DNA of 64,000 nt from contig CAVRVH010000007.1 of the NCBI GenBank assembly GCA_963724665.1, positions 496,001-560,000 on the forward strand. Direction: 5' to 3'. A program made the translations under genes and the position numbers. The notes beneath the pieces are model-generated. The model saw nothing but the letters and a program-made list of their open reading frames with translations. It did no database searches and was not told the DNA's origin. How positions within the stretch are numbered: position 1 is the stretch's first letter; each line of letters starts with the position of its first letter. Shown piece by piece: positions 50,810 to 58,785 of the stretch. Source of the stretch: DASUPK01 sp963724665. GTDB lineage: Bacteria; Actinomycetota; Thermoleophilia; Solirubrobacterales; 70-9.

Positions 50810-51454
50810 CTATTCCTCGCTCAGCCGATGGTCGAGTGCGTAGCGCACCAGCTCGGCGCGTGAGTTGAAGTCCATCTTCTGCTGGATGTGGGTGCGGTGC
50901 GCCTCGACTGTCCGCACGCTGATGAAGAGCTTGTCGGCGATCTCCTGGTTGGTGAGTCCGAGGGCGACGAGGCCCAGGATCTGCGCTTCGCGGCTGCTCA
51001 ATCCGTCCGGCGGTCCCTCGAATTCGGGCTCTCGGGCAAGCCGGGCACCGACCGCGGGATCGACGTAGGTGCCGCCGCTCGCCACCAGCCTGACCACGTT
51101 CACCAGGGTGTCCGTCGGTGTCTCCTTGAGGATCAATCCGCTGGCCCCGAGGCGGAGCGCCGTGCGCGCGAAGACAGGGTCGGACTGCATGGTCAAGACG
51201 AGAATCCGCGTCTTGTCGCTCTTGGTCCGCAGCTCGGGGATCGAGTCCACCGTCGGGCCGCCGGGCATGATCAGGTCGAGTAGGAGAACGTCGGGCTTGA
51301 AGGCGTTCACCTTGCGCAGGGTCTCCTGGAGATCGGCCGCTTCGCCGACGACCTCCATGTCCTCTTGTCCCTCGAGAACGGTCCGAAGACCGCCGCGGAC
51401 CACCGGGTGATCATCGGCGACCACGATCTCGATGGCGTCCGCGGTTTCGGTCAT
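50810..51454 (-). CDS. NarL/DosR-family response regulator
   Basis: 214 residues. Receiver domain: VVADDHPVVRGGL (acidic pair), VLLLDLIMPGG (phosphoacceptor Asp near residue 61), LVLTMQSDP (Thr switch) and GLILKETPTD (Lys). The LuxR-type helix-turn-helix is LSSREAQILGLVALGLTNQEIADKLFISVRTVEAHRTHIQQKM. It overlaps the kinase stop by 4 bp, so the pair is a cognate system. It may control the surrounding stress genes. Confidence 0.93.
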   Translation of the reverse strand: MTETADAIEIVVADDHPVVRGGLRTVLEGQEDMEVVGEAADLQETLRKVNAFKPDVLLLDLIMPGGPTVDSIPELRTKSDKTRILVLTMQSDPVFARTALRLGASGLILKETPTDTLVNVVRLVASGGTYVDPAVGARLAREPEFEGPPDGLSSREAQILGLVALGLTNQEIADKLFISVRTVEAHRTHIQQKMDFNSRAELVRYALDHRLSEE

Positions 51455-52473
51455 GCGGATTCCACGGGCAGGCGCAACGCCACCTCGGTCCCACGGCCTT
51501 TAGCCGAGTCGATCTTGAGCTCGCCCCCCAAAATCCGGGCCCGCTCGCGCATCCCGCCGAGCCCGAGGCCGTTCGTCGCGCTTTCCTCCAGGGCAAATCC
51601 ACAGCCGTCGTCTCGAACCCTGGCGACAATCGAGTCATCCCTCTCGGTCAAGTCGATCTCGATCGTCTTTGCGTCGGCGTGCTTGATCGAGTTGGTCAGG
51701 GCCTCCTGGACGACTCGATACACGGCCAGCTCGGCTTCCGGATCAAGGCGGCGATCGTTTCCATTGCTGTGGAAGACGATCTTGGTGTTTGGGTTCGATT
51801 CTTGGCGGTTCTCCGCCATACGCTCCAGGGAAGCGACCAACCCGATATGAGCAAGCTCGTCCGGGCGAAGGTGCTCGACGACCCGCCGCAGCTCGCGCAT
51901 CGCGTCGGTGACTTCGTCACCGAGCCGCTTCGCCTGCTCGCGCGCCGTCTTGAGGCGCGCCGCCGACTCGACCGCCTCCAGGCCGAGAGCGATCCCGCTC
52001 AGCGCCTGTGCGACCTCGTCGTGTAGGTCGCGCGCGATGCGAATACGCTCTTGCTCCTGCGCCGCTATGGCGCGAGCGCTTAGCGCCGCGTCCTCCAAGC
52101 GTCTGCGGCTGGTCACGTCTCGGATCACGCTGGTGATCAGCAGCCCGTCGTCAGTCGGCATGGGGCTGAGGCTGATTTCAACCGGGAACTCGGTGCCGTC
52201 CTTTCGACGAGCAGAGAGGTCCAGACCCACACCCATGGGGCGAGTCTTGGGCTTAGCGGTGTACCGGGCCCGGTTCTCCATGTGGACCTCCTTCTGGCGG
52301 AAAGGCACGAGTAGCTCCACCGGCTGGCCGATCAGCTCCGCTCGTGGGTAGCCGAACATGAGCTCGGCCTCGCTATTGATGATTTGAATCAGACCCCGTT
52401 CGTCGACGATCACGATCGCGTCGGGCGCGGATTCGAGCAGTGCCTCAAACCTGGCATCAGGCAAGCGTTCCAC
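51451..52473 (-). CDS. PAS-domain sensor histidine kinase (HisKA_3/NarX-DosS type)
   Basis: 340 residues from GTG 52473. The N-terminal PAS domain (FEALLESAPDAIVIVDERGLI ... FPVEISLSPMPTDDGLLITSVIRDVT) is soluble; no membrane helix. The dimerisation/phosphoacceptor motif is ARDLHDEVAQALSGIALGLE. The ATPase has VVQEALTNSIKHADA (N box), DDGCGF (G1) and GLGLGGMRERA (G2). It lacks the GAF heme domains of DosS, so any signal must come through PAS. Confidence 0.93.
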   Translation of the reverse strand: MERLPDARFEALLESAPDAIVIVDERGLIQIINSEAELMFGYPRAELIGQPVELLVPFRQKEVHMENRARYTAKPKTRPMGVGLDLSARRKDGTEFPVEISLSPMPTDDGLLITSVIRDVTSRRRLEDAALSARAIAAQEQERIRIARDLHDEVAQALSGIALGLEAVESAARLKTAREQAKRLGDEVTDAMRELRRVVEHLRPDELAHIGLVASLERMAENRQESNPNTKIVFHSNGNDRRLDPEAELAVYRVVQEALTNSIKHADAKTIEIDLTERDDSIVARVRDDGCGFALEESATNGLGLGGMRERARILGGELKIDSAKGRGTEVALRLPVESA

Positions 52474-52650
52474 CGGGTCGGGTCCCCTCGTGTCTCGGTT
52501 GGTCGGCGTCCGTAATCGCGTCGTTCATGATCGCGCCGCCCGCCGCGTGAACCGTACCGATTGGTTAGCCCTTTGCGACTGGCGCCGCGCTGGGGGGAGT
52601 ACCCGGGTGGGTTGGATCACCATTGCGATCACTCTACGCGGCGGCGCCTC

Positions 52651-52684
52651 GGATCCGTGCCCCGCACCAACAGCGATCCGTGCC
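52651..52684 (+). promoter_or_regulatory. Candidate operator pair in the divergent kinase / DUF2267 promoter region
   Basis: Direct repeats GGATCCGTGCC (52651) and GATCCGTGCC (52675), 24 bp apart, lie 100-133 bp upstream of the DUF2267 start. The whole divergent region 52474-52783 has no gene and must carry promoters for both sides. Confidence 0.35.
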
Positions 52685-52783
52685 ATGTACCGATGGGCGG
52701 CAACTACACCGGGGTCAGTATGGCCGCAGGCACACCCGCACCAAGGAGGAGCAAACAGCGAGTCACCTGCGAGAGGAGTGAGG

Positions 52784-53206
52784 ATGTCCGAAGTTGATCT
52801 GATCGATCGAAGCGCTGAGAAGACGAATGTCTGGCTCAAGGAGCTAGCCGAAGATCTCGGGACTGATGACCGCAAGTTCGCCTACCGGGTGCTGCGCGCT
52901 TACCTGCATGCGGTTCGCGACCGGCTGATGGTCGACGAGGCGGCCCAGCTCGCGGCCCAGCTCCCGGAGCTGGTTCGCGGGATCTACTACGAAGGGTGGG
53001 TGCCCAGTAGGACACCGACGAGCGACCGCAGCGTGGGCGAGTTCCTGCGGCGCATCGCGGATGAGGCGCTGTTGCCCGGCGAGACCGAGGCGTCGTACGC
53101 CTGCTCGGCCGCCGCGCGTCTGCTTCGTCGCCACGTCTCCGAAGGCGAGATCGCCGACGTGGTCGCGGTCTTCCCGGAGGAGCTCAGGGTCGTTCTAGCC
53201 GCATGA
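52784..53206 (+). CDS. DUF2267 protein
   Basis: 140 residues from ATG 52784 with AGAGGAGTGAGG upstream. TNVWLKELAEDLGTDDRKFAYRVLRAYLHAVRDRLMVDEAAQLAAQLPELVRGIYYEGW is the DUF2267 signature, and the second half (EFLRRIADEALLPGETEASYACSAAARLLRRHVSEGEIADVVAVFPEELRVVL) repeats the same helical pattern. Function unknown, common in stress loci. Overlaps the next gene by 4 bp. Confidence 0.9.
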   Translation: MSEVDLIDRSAEKTNVWLKELAEDLGTDDRKFAYRVLRAYLHAVRDRLMVDEAAQLAAQLPELVRGIYYEGWVPSRTPTSDRSVGEFLRRIADEALLPGETEASYACSAAARLLRRHVSEGEIADVVAVFPEELRVVLAA

Positions 53207-54369
53207 TCCTCAACCCGGGTTCATTGGGGGCCCGAGGCGAGGAGACGGTCAGGCAGCTCCTGGCCTGGCGTCCCAAGCGAGGCGTTCTCTCGGTCTACGT
53301 TCGTCTTGCGCCGGGCGACCGGAGCCCCAACTGGCCCACGGAGGTGCGTAACGGTCTCTCGGGCACGCTGAGCGCCGGCCGAGAAAGGAAGGGTCACGAG
53401 GCGTGTCAGGCGCTGCAGGCGACTGTCGAACGCCTCGAGCGAGATCTTCACGATGGTGAGCAGTCCCCGGCCGAAGGCGCCGGACTGATCGGCTTCGTCG
53501 AGGTCGCGCGGAAGCCGGCCGAGGAGCGCTGGTACGCGGTCCAGATTCCTCCACGCCGAACCGAGGTCCTGTACGCCGCGGTCGCCGCGGTCCACCAGCT
53601 TCTCGAGATTCTTGATGACGGTGCTCCGATGGGGATCGCCGTTGTCTCATCGGAGCGGGTTCGCCTGCTCGACTGGCGCCTGGGCCGAACGAAGCAGCTT
53701 CACGACTGGGAGCTCGAGTACTTCGGCGAGGATTGGCGTGAGCGAAAGTCCCAGAGACCTCGCGACCCGGCCCAGGTAGAGGCGGTCTCGGCAGCGGGTC
53801 GCGACCAGTACAACCAGCGCCTGGAGGCGACCCGCGAGCGATTCGTCCACCAGACCGGCGAGCTCGCACGCGCCAAGGCATGGAAGGGAGGCTGGCGCGA
53901 GACGCTCGCTTTCGGCGATGAGCGCTACGTCAGCCAGTTCGCGCGCGGTTTCGGTGCCAGCTTCGGACTTCGGCATGCAGGTGGCGCAGACCTGATCTCT
54001 GAGCCAATTGCGCAGATCGAGCGACGCGTCGCGGAGATGCTCCCGGGGCTCAATCGCGACCGCGAGCGCTCCCTGATCGAGAGGATCAAGGAGGCGGCGT
54101 ATGCGGAGGGACGCAGCTCGCTGGGTATCCAGGAGACCCTCCAGGCGCTGCAGGAGGGGCGGGTCGAACAACTCGTCTACGACGCCGGACGCGAGTACTC
54201 CGACGCCACCTTGGCGTCCATGGGCGAGTCCGGACAGGACGGGCTTTCCCTGATCGAGCGGATGATCGAGTACGCGTTCTCAAACGGCGCCGCGATCACA
54301 CCGGTCGAGAACGAGAGCGCTGAGCTTCTTGACGATCAGGATGGCGTTGCCTCGCTTCTCCGCTACTGA
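53203..54369 (+). CDS. baeRF/eRF1-like (Vms1-type) domain protein
   Basis: 388 residues. RGVLSVYVRLAPGDRSPNWPTEVRNGL is the usual N-terminal entry of bacterial release-factor-like proteins, MGIAVVSSERVRLLDWRLGRTKQLHDWEL is the middle RNase-H-like domain, and the C-terminal half (RVAEMLPGLNRDRERSLIERI ... GIQETLQALQEGRVEQLVYD) matches the eRF1 C-domain. No GGQ peptidyl-hydrolysis motif is seen, so it is unlikely to be a classic release factor. Relatives are proposed to act on stalled or hibernating ribosomes. Coupled to DUF2267. Confidence 0.82.
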   Translation: MILNPGSLGARGEETVRQLLAWRPKRGVLSVYVRLAPGDRSPNWPTEVRNGLSGTLSAGRERKGHEACQALQATVERLERDLHDGEQSPAEGAGLIGFVEVARKPAEERWYAVQIPPRRTEVLYAAVAAVHQLLEILDDGAPMGIAVVSSERVRLLDWRLGRTKQLHDWELEYFGEDWRERKSQRPRDPAQVEAVSAAGRDQYNQRLEATRERFVHQTGELARAKAWKGGWRETLAFGDERYVSQFARGFGASFGLRHAGGADLISEPIAQIERRVAEMLPGLNRDRERSLIERIKEAAYAEGRSSLGIQETLQALQEGRVEQLVYDAGREYSDATLASMGESGQDGLSLIERMIEYAFSNGAAITPVENESAELLDDQDGVASLLRY

Positions 54370-54519
54370 GGTGGAAACGGATCGCGGGCAGCTCACAAGG
54401 CACCGCAAAATACGTGGCCAACACTAATGCCCGACGGTGCCCACTACTGATGTTCGACCCTCAGGGGGGGTTCATAGTGATAGTCAAGAAGGGCTGCCAA
54501 ACGAACTTCAGAAATGAAG

Positions 54520-55907
54520 CTACGCGGTGGCTCTTCTAGTTCCGGCTTTGGATTCCGGCGATACCTGACCAGTCGGGACCGACTCCTCCAGATGTGCAGA
54601 GAACCAGCCTGCGGCGAGTTCCGCGACCCGCTCCAGCGCGCCGGGCTCCTCGAAGAGATGGGTAGCGCGGGGGACGACGGCGAGCTCCTGCTCGCAGCGC
54701 AGCAGCTTCGCCGCGTCCTCGTTGAGGCCGAGAACCTGCCAGTCGGCGCCGCCGACGATCAGCATCGTGGGAGCCTGGACCTCCGGCAGCCTCGAGCCGG
54801 CGAGGTCCGGTCGTCCCCCCGGGAGACCACCGCGCTGATGCCTCCGCCGAGATCGGCGGCGGCGCAGAGCGCGGCGGCGGCACCCGTCGAGGCGCCGAAG
54901 TACCCGAGGGGAAGATCGTCAAGGCCCGGCTCCGCCTGCGCCCAGCGGGTGACCGCCGCGAGGCGCTCGGCGAGCAGATCGATGTCGAAGACGTTGGCCC
55001 GCTCGCCCGCCTCGGCGTCGCTGAGAAGATCGAACAGGAGCGTGGCGAGTCCCCTCTCGTTCAGGGAGGCGGCCACTTCACGGTTGCGGGGGCTGAGCCT
55101 GCTGGAGCCGCTCCCGTGCGCGAATACCACCAGGCCCGTGGCGTCCTCGGGTATCCACAGATCACCGTTCAGAACCAGTCCGGGCTCGGCTTCGATCTCG
55201 ACGGCCCGCTTCAGGGGCGGTGGATCGTCGGCGGTGACCGGCTCGGCCGCGGTGACGAGTTCGCGCCCCGCCGCAAGCAGATCGACCACTCGCTGGTCGT
55301 CGAGTTGTCCGAAGTCGACGTAGAACTGCCCGATGCCGAAGAAGCCATGGGGCTGCTCGAGGCAGATCACCTCGTCGAACTCGGCCGCGAGGCGGACGTC
55401 GCTTCCGGGGGGAGCGACCGGGACCGCGAGGATCACCCGAGCGGCACCGCGGGCTCGCAGCACGCGGCCAGCTGCGACCACAGTTCCGCCGGTGGCGATC
55501 CCGTCGTCCACGAGGATGACGGTGCGCCCTTCCACCGGATGGGCTTCGCGCTCGCCGCGGTAGGCGAGCGCCCGCCGGTCGAGCTCCTCGGTTTCGCGAG
55601 CGATGATCGCGCCGAGCTCCGCCTCACTCATTCCGATCAGCTCCACGTCCTCGCGGCGGATCACGGAGACGCCCCCCTCCGCGATCGCTCCAATGCCGTA
55701 CTCGGGCTGTAACGGCGCCCCGAGTTTGCGGACGAGCAGGATGTCAAGGGGGGCTTCGAGGGCCCTGGCGACCTCGTAACCGACCGGGACGCCGCCTCGC
55801 GGAAGCGCCAATACCAGCGGATCCTCGATCCGGAATCGATCGAGGGCCGTGGCGAGTCTGCGGCCGGCGTCTCGCCGATCCGCGAACAGTGCCAATCGAT
55901 CAGCCAT
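54520..55907 (-). pseudogene. Phosphoribosyltransferase - dienelactone-hydrolase-like fusion with C-terminal frameshift
   Basis: From ATG 55907 the first ~220 residues are a PRTase (PLVLALPRGGVPVGYEVA; ILVDDGIATGGTVVAA is the PRPP loop). An alpha/beta hydrolase follows (LVVFAHGSGSSRLSPRNREVA; LGYFGASTGAAAALCAA with the nucleophile-elbow Ser). At a run of six G (54815-54820 as C on plus) the frame breaks; one more G restores RPDLAGSRLPEVQAPTMLIVGGADW and the catalytic HLFEEPG down to 54520. Homopolymer error or true frameshift. Confidence 0.85.
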
Positions 55908-56046
55908 GGCGGCGAACCTAGAGCCCGCGGGCCCCGGGGCGCATCGGTACTCGACTCGACCCCGGGTCCGGGTCGAATACGGATACCGGAGCACGAACCC
56001 GGCTGTAGGTTGGCTGCATGACGTGTCCGCGAACAGAAAGGACGCA

Positions 56047-56277
56047 ATGACGCCGACCAGCCAAAGCGAGCTACGTGCAAAGCGGGGCGATCGCCTGGTG
56101 ATCCGAGGGCACCATCAGGGAGAGCCTCAGCAAGACGGCGAGATCCTGAAGGTGCTCGGCGACCACGGTGCGCCGCCGTATCTGGTGCGATGGGAAGACG
56201 GCCACGAGGCCGAGGTCTTTCCCAGCTCGGACGCGTTCGTCCAACACCTGGGCGCTCCGAAGGGAAAGGAGCAATAG
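56047..56277 (+). CDS. DUF1918-domain protein
   Basis: 76 residues from ATG 56047 with AAGGAC upstream. AKRGDRLVIRGHHQGEPQQDGEILKVLGDHGAPPYLVRWEDGHEAEVFP is the DUF1918 domain: an SH3-like small barrel ending with the HEAEVFPS motif. Function unknown; common in actinobacterial stress gene sets. It probably starts a short operon with the next small membrane gene. Confidence 0.92.
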   Translation: MTPTSQSELRAKRGDRLVIRGHHQGEPQQDGEILKVLGDHGAPPYLVRWEDGHEAEVFPSSDAFVQHLGAPKGKEQ

Positions 56278-56335
56278 GCGGCGACCGGCGGTCCAGCCGG
56301 CAGCGCTCCGTGCAAGCGCCCAGGAGGTCGGCTGA

Positions 56336-56656
56336 GTGATGATCGGGGCTGCGCTGCTTGGGATTATCGCTATCGCCTTGGCGCTCGTAGCGTTCCGCCG
56401 GGCGCAGCGTCAGGACCACGCAGAGGAGGTCAGCGCCGATTCGGCGCAGGTCGAACGGGAGGTCTACGAGCACCTGTATGGGGAGCCCTCGGCAGCGGTA
56501 TCCCGGGCACGACCGATAGAACGGTCACCTGACGGCCAGACCGAGACGGGTCGCGGTCAGCAGACTCGGGCTGACCGGACAGATCCGCGAGCTGGCCGTG
56601 CGCCCGGGACAAGAGTCACTGGTCGCGCATTACGCGGCCCCCTGCAGCAGACCTAG
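56336..56656 (+). CDS. Small single-span membrane protein with VExEVYExLYG motif
   Basis: 106 residues from GTG 56336 (or ATG 56339), with CAGGAGGTC upstream. One helix (IGAALLGIIAIALALVAF) then RRAQRQDH and the motif AQVEREVYEHLYGEPS, followed by RPIERSPDG. These match the protein at 25878-26117 block by block. The last ~40 residues are Arg/Thr/Gly-rich and may be a fusion of non-coding sequence. Confidence 0.7.
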   Translation: MMIGAALLGIIAIALALVAFRRAQRQDHAEEVSADSAQVEREVYEHLYGEPSAAVSRARPIERSPDGQTETGRGQQTRADRTDPRAGRAPGTRVTGRALRGPLQQT

Positions 56657-56772
56657 GCCGGGCAGAGCTTGTGACCTGCGTCGGCAGGTACGTACCCGGC
56701 ACGGACGACGATAAGTGGCCGGTGCCGATGGTGGGTACCGGCGCCGAGCATAAGGTCGCGTGCCGATAGCCG

Positions 56773-57054
56773 ATGCTCGCGACCCGCTTCCCCCACATCC
56801 GCAGAATCGAGCCCGAGGCGATGCCGGAGGCCGGCACATATCTGACAGACGGCCGGCGGCTGTTCCAGGTGATGAGGGGATTCGTCTCTCCCATCGAAGG
56901 GAGCGAGGGGAGCTTCGCTCTCCTGGAGGACTGCAGGACCTTCGAAGCGCATCCCTTCACGCCGAGCGAGCTGTGGAGCATGGGGCTGCGCCGCGTCGGA
57001 TCGACGCCGCGAGGCGTGTCGGAGCCAACCAAGAGGAGCGTGGATCGATGTTGA
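56773..57054 (+). CDS. Small conserved-looking hypothetical protein
   Basis: 93 residues from ATG 56773. RRIEPEAMPEAGTYLTDGRRLFQVMRGFVSPIEGSEGSFALLEDCRTFEAHPFTPSELWSMGLRRV reads as one beta-rich domain of solirubrobacterial type. It overlaps the start of the zinc-ribbon gene by 7 bp, which supports that both are translated. Function unknown. Confidence 0.6.
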   Translation: MLATRFPHIRRIEPEAMPEAGTYLTDGRRLFQVMRGFVSPIEGSEGSFALLEDCRTFEAHPFTPSELWSMGLRRVGSTPRGVSEPTKRSVDRC

Positions 57055-57212
57055 GCGTCTGTCTTGATTGCAGGTCGAAGCATTTCCTCGCGGGCCAAGG
57101 GCCATCGAGTTGCAGTGTTTGCGGCAGCCGGAGGCTTGCAGTGATCTCCGCCGCGGGTCTGCTGAACCTGCGGTCAGGGCACGAGAGCCTCCGACCCGGT
57201 ACTCCAGGTTGA
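57048..57212 (+). CDS. 54-residue zinc-ribbon protein
   Basis: ATG 57048 with GAGGAG upstream. CLDCRSKHF ... CSVCGSRRL gives two CxxC knuckles 16 residues apart, a complete rubredoxin-like zinc ribbon. The rest (AVISAAGLLNLRSGHESL) is a short helix. Its stop overlaps the TTG start of the esterase-like gene (TTGA). Such small ribbons often bind nucleic acid or a partner enzyme; role unknown. Confidence 0.65.
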   Translation: MLSVCLDCRSKHFLAGQGPSSCSVCGSRRLAVISAAGLLNLRSGHESLRPGTPG

Positions 57213-58570
57213 GCTCGATAGTTGGCGCGCCGGCGACAGGCCAGCGCGCCGGGACGCTGGATGCCCTCGCGCCTGAGATCCATCCGCTCAGCGGCGTGGC
57301 GGATGACTACGACCCGCTGCTGGAACTGATCGGCGACGCGAGCCTCGTGCTGCTCGGTGAGGCCTCCCACGGCAGCCACGAGTTCTACCGCGAGCGCGCC
57401 ATGATCACGCGCAGGCTGATCGAGGAGAAGGGCTTTACGGGCATCGCGGTCGAGGCGGATTGGCCCGACGCCTACCGGGTCAATCGCTACGTGCGCGGGG
57501 CCCGCGAGGACGCCGACGCCGAGGAGTCGCTCCGGGGCTTCCAACGGTTCCCGACATGGATGTGGCGGAACGCCGAGGTACTCGACTTCGTCGGCTGGCT
57601 GCGGGCGCACAACGACCGCTGCGGTTCCGCTGAGGCCGCCGGGTTCTACGGCCTCGACCTCTACAGCCTCTACACCTCGGTCGAGGAGGTAACCGCATAC
57701 CTCGACCATGTCGATCCGCCCGCGGCGGCCCGAGCGCGCGAGCGCTATGCCTGCTTCGAGCACTACGGCGGAGAGAGCCAGGAATATGGGCGAGCCGTGA
57801 GCCTCGGGATCAGCGAGCCGTGTCGCCGCGGCGTCGTCGAGCAACTGATGGAGCTGCAGCGCAACTCGGTCGGCTATCTACGACGAGACGGCTTGGCGGC
57901 CGAGGACGACCAGTTCTACGCCGAGCAGAACGCGCGCCTGGTCGCCAGTGCCGAGGAGTACTACCGGACGATGTTCTCGACTCGCGTCTCATCCTGGAAC
58001 CTGCGAGACACCCACATGGCCGACACGCTCCGCAACCTGCTTGCCCACCTCAAACGGCACGGAGAGCAGGCCAAGCTGGTGGTCTGGGCGCACAACTCCC
58101 ACATCGGCGACGCTCGACGAACCGAGATGCGCGACCGCGGCGAGCTCAACCTCGGCCAGCTGATCCGCTCGCGGCCCCCTGACGGCACGGTTCTGGTCGG
58201 ATTCACCACCTTCGAGGGGACCGTCACCGCGGCCTCGGCCTGGGACGCGCCGGCCGAGCGAAAACAGGTCCGCCCGGCGCTGCCCGAAAGTTACGAAGCC
58301 CTCTTCCATCAGCTGGAGGAGGCCCGCTTCCTGCTGCCGCTCCGCGGGACTCAGGCCGGCCTCGCCTTGTGGGAGCCGCGCCTCGAGCGCGCGATCGGCA
58401 TCATCTACCGCCCAGAGACCGAGCGCCAGAGTCACTATTTCTCGGCACAGATCTCGTTTCAGTTCGATGTGGTGATCCACATCGACGAGACGCGCGCGGT
58501 AGAGCCCCTCGAGCGAACCGCCCGATGGGAAGTGGCTGAGCCGCCCGAGACGTACCCGTCGGCGCTCTAG
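57209..58570 (+). CDS. Erythromycin-esterase-family protein
   Basis: 453 residues from TTG 57209. LVLLGEASHGSHEFYRERAMITRRLIEEKGFTGIAVEADWPDAYRVNRYVRG is the family signature with the catalytic His/Glu (GEASHG, EADW). VVWAHNSHIGDAR contains the second conserved His. QLIRSRPPDGTVLVGFTTFEGTVTAA completes it. The family includes EreA but most members, including the DosR-regulon Rv2030c type, have no shown antibiotic activity. Full length, no missing motif. Confidence 0.88.
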   Translation: MSSIVGAPATGQRAGTLDALAPEIHPLSGVADDYDPLLELIGDASLVLLGEASHGSHEFYRERAMITRRLIEEKGFTGIAVEADWPDAYRVNRYVRGAREDADAEESLRGFQRFPTWMWRNAEVLDFVGWLRAHNDRCGSAEAAGFYGLDLYSLYTSVEEVTAYLDHVDPPAAARARERYACFEHYGGESQEYGRAVSLGISEPCRRGVVEQLMELQRNSVGYLRRDGLAAEDDQFYAEQNARLVASAEEYYRTMFSTRVSSWNLRDTHMADTLRNLLAHLKRHGEQAKLVVWAHNSHIGDARRTEMRDRGELNLGQLIRSRPPDGTVLVGFTTFEGTVTAASAWDAPAERKQVRPALPESYEALFHQLEEARFLLPLRGTQAGLALWEPRLERAIGIIYRPETERQSHYFSAQISFQFDVVIHIDETRAVEPLERTARWEVAEPPETYPSAL

Positions 58571-58590
58571 TTCAGTGTGTCGCGCGGGTA

Positions 58591-58782
58591 TCAGGGGCCT
58601 TTTGGGTCTCTCGTGGGTTCGAATCCCACCCCCTCCGCTAGACCCCATTGGGGCGAAGAGCTGCGAAATCCGCTTCCGATCTCGCGTTCTGAGGCCCTAA
58701 CGATCCCGACGCTGAAGCGCTGCCGGATTGACGGCGACTGAGATGAGGATGTGCTGATGGTTTCGAAGTTCTCCTGCGACAT
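58591..58782 (-). pseudogene. SnoaL N-terminal stub
   Basis: ATG 58782 begins MSQENFETI with the standard junction to copy 15 (three-base spacer), then similarity ends; the frame runs on as low-complexity and across the tRNA-Ser fragment. The SnoaL array was therefore broken here, between ~58640 and 58755. Confidence 0.7.
58594..58637 (+). pseudogene. tRNA-Ser 3' fragment, possible attachment-site remnant
   Basis: A long variable arm (GGGGCC/GGTCTC), a perfect T arm (GTGGG/CCCAC, loop TTCGAAT) and the 3' acceptor strand CCCCTCC with G discriminator are present. There is no GGAGGGG 5' acceptor within 150 bp upstream and no D or anticodon arm. It begins 24 bp after the esterase stop. Non-functional as a tRNA. 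Confidence 0.75.
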
Positions 58783-58785
58783 CAC

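Noticed and set aside
57209..58570. Macrolide-resistance gene
   Set aside because: Family similarity only; the neighbourhood fits a dormancy set and most family members have no shown antibiotic activity.
58594..58637. Functional tRNA-Ser
   Set aside because: D arm, anticodon arm and 5' acceptor strand are absent.
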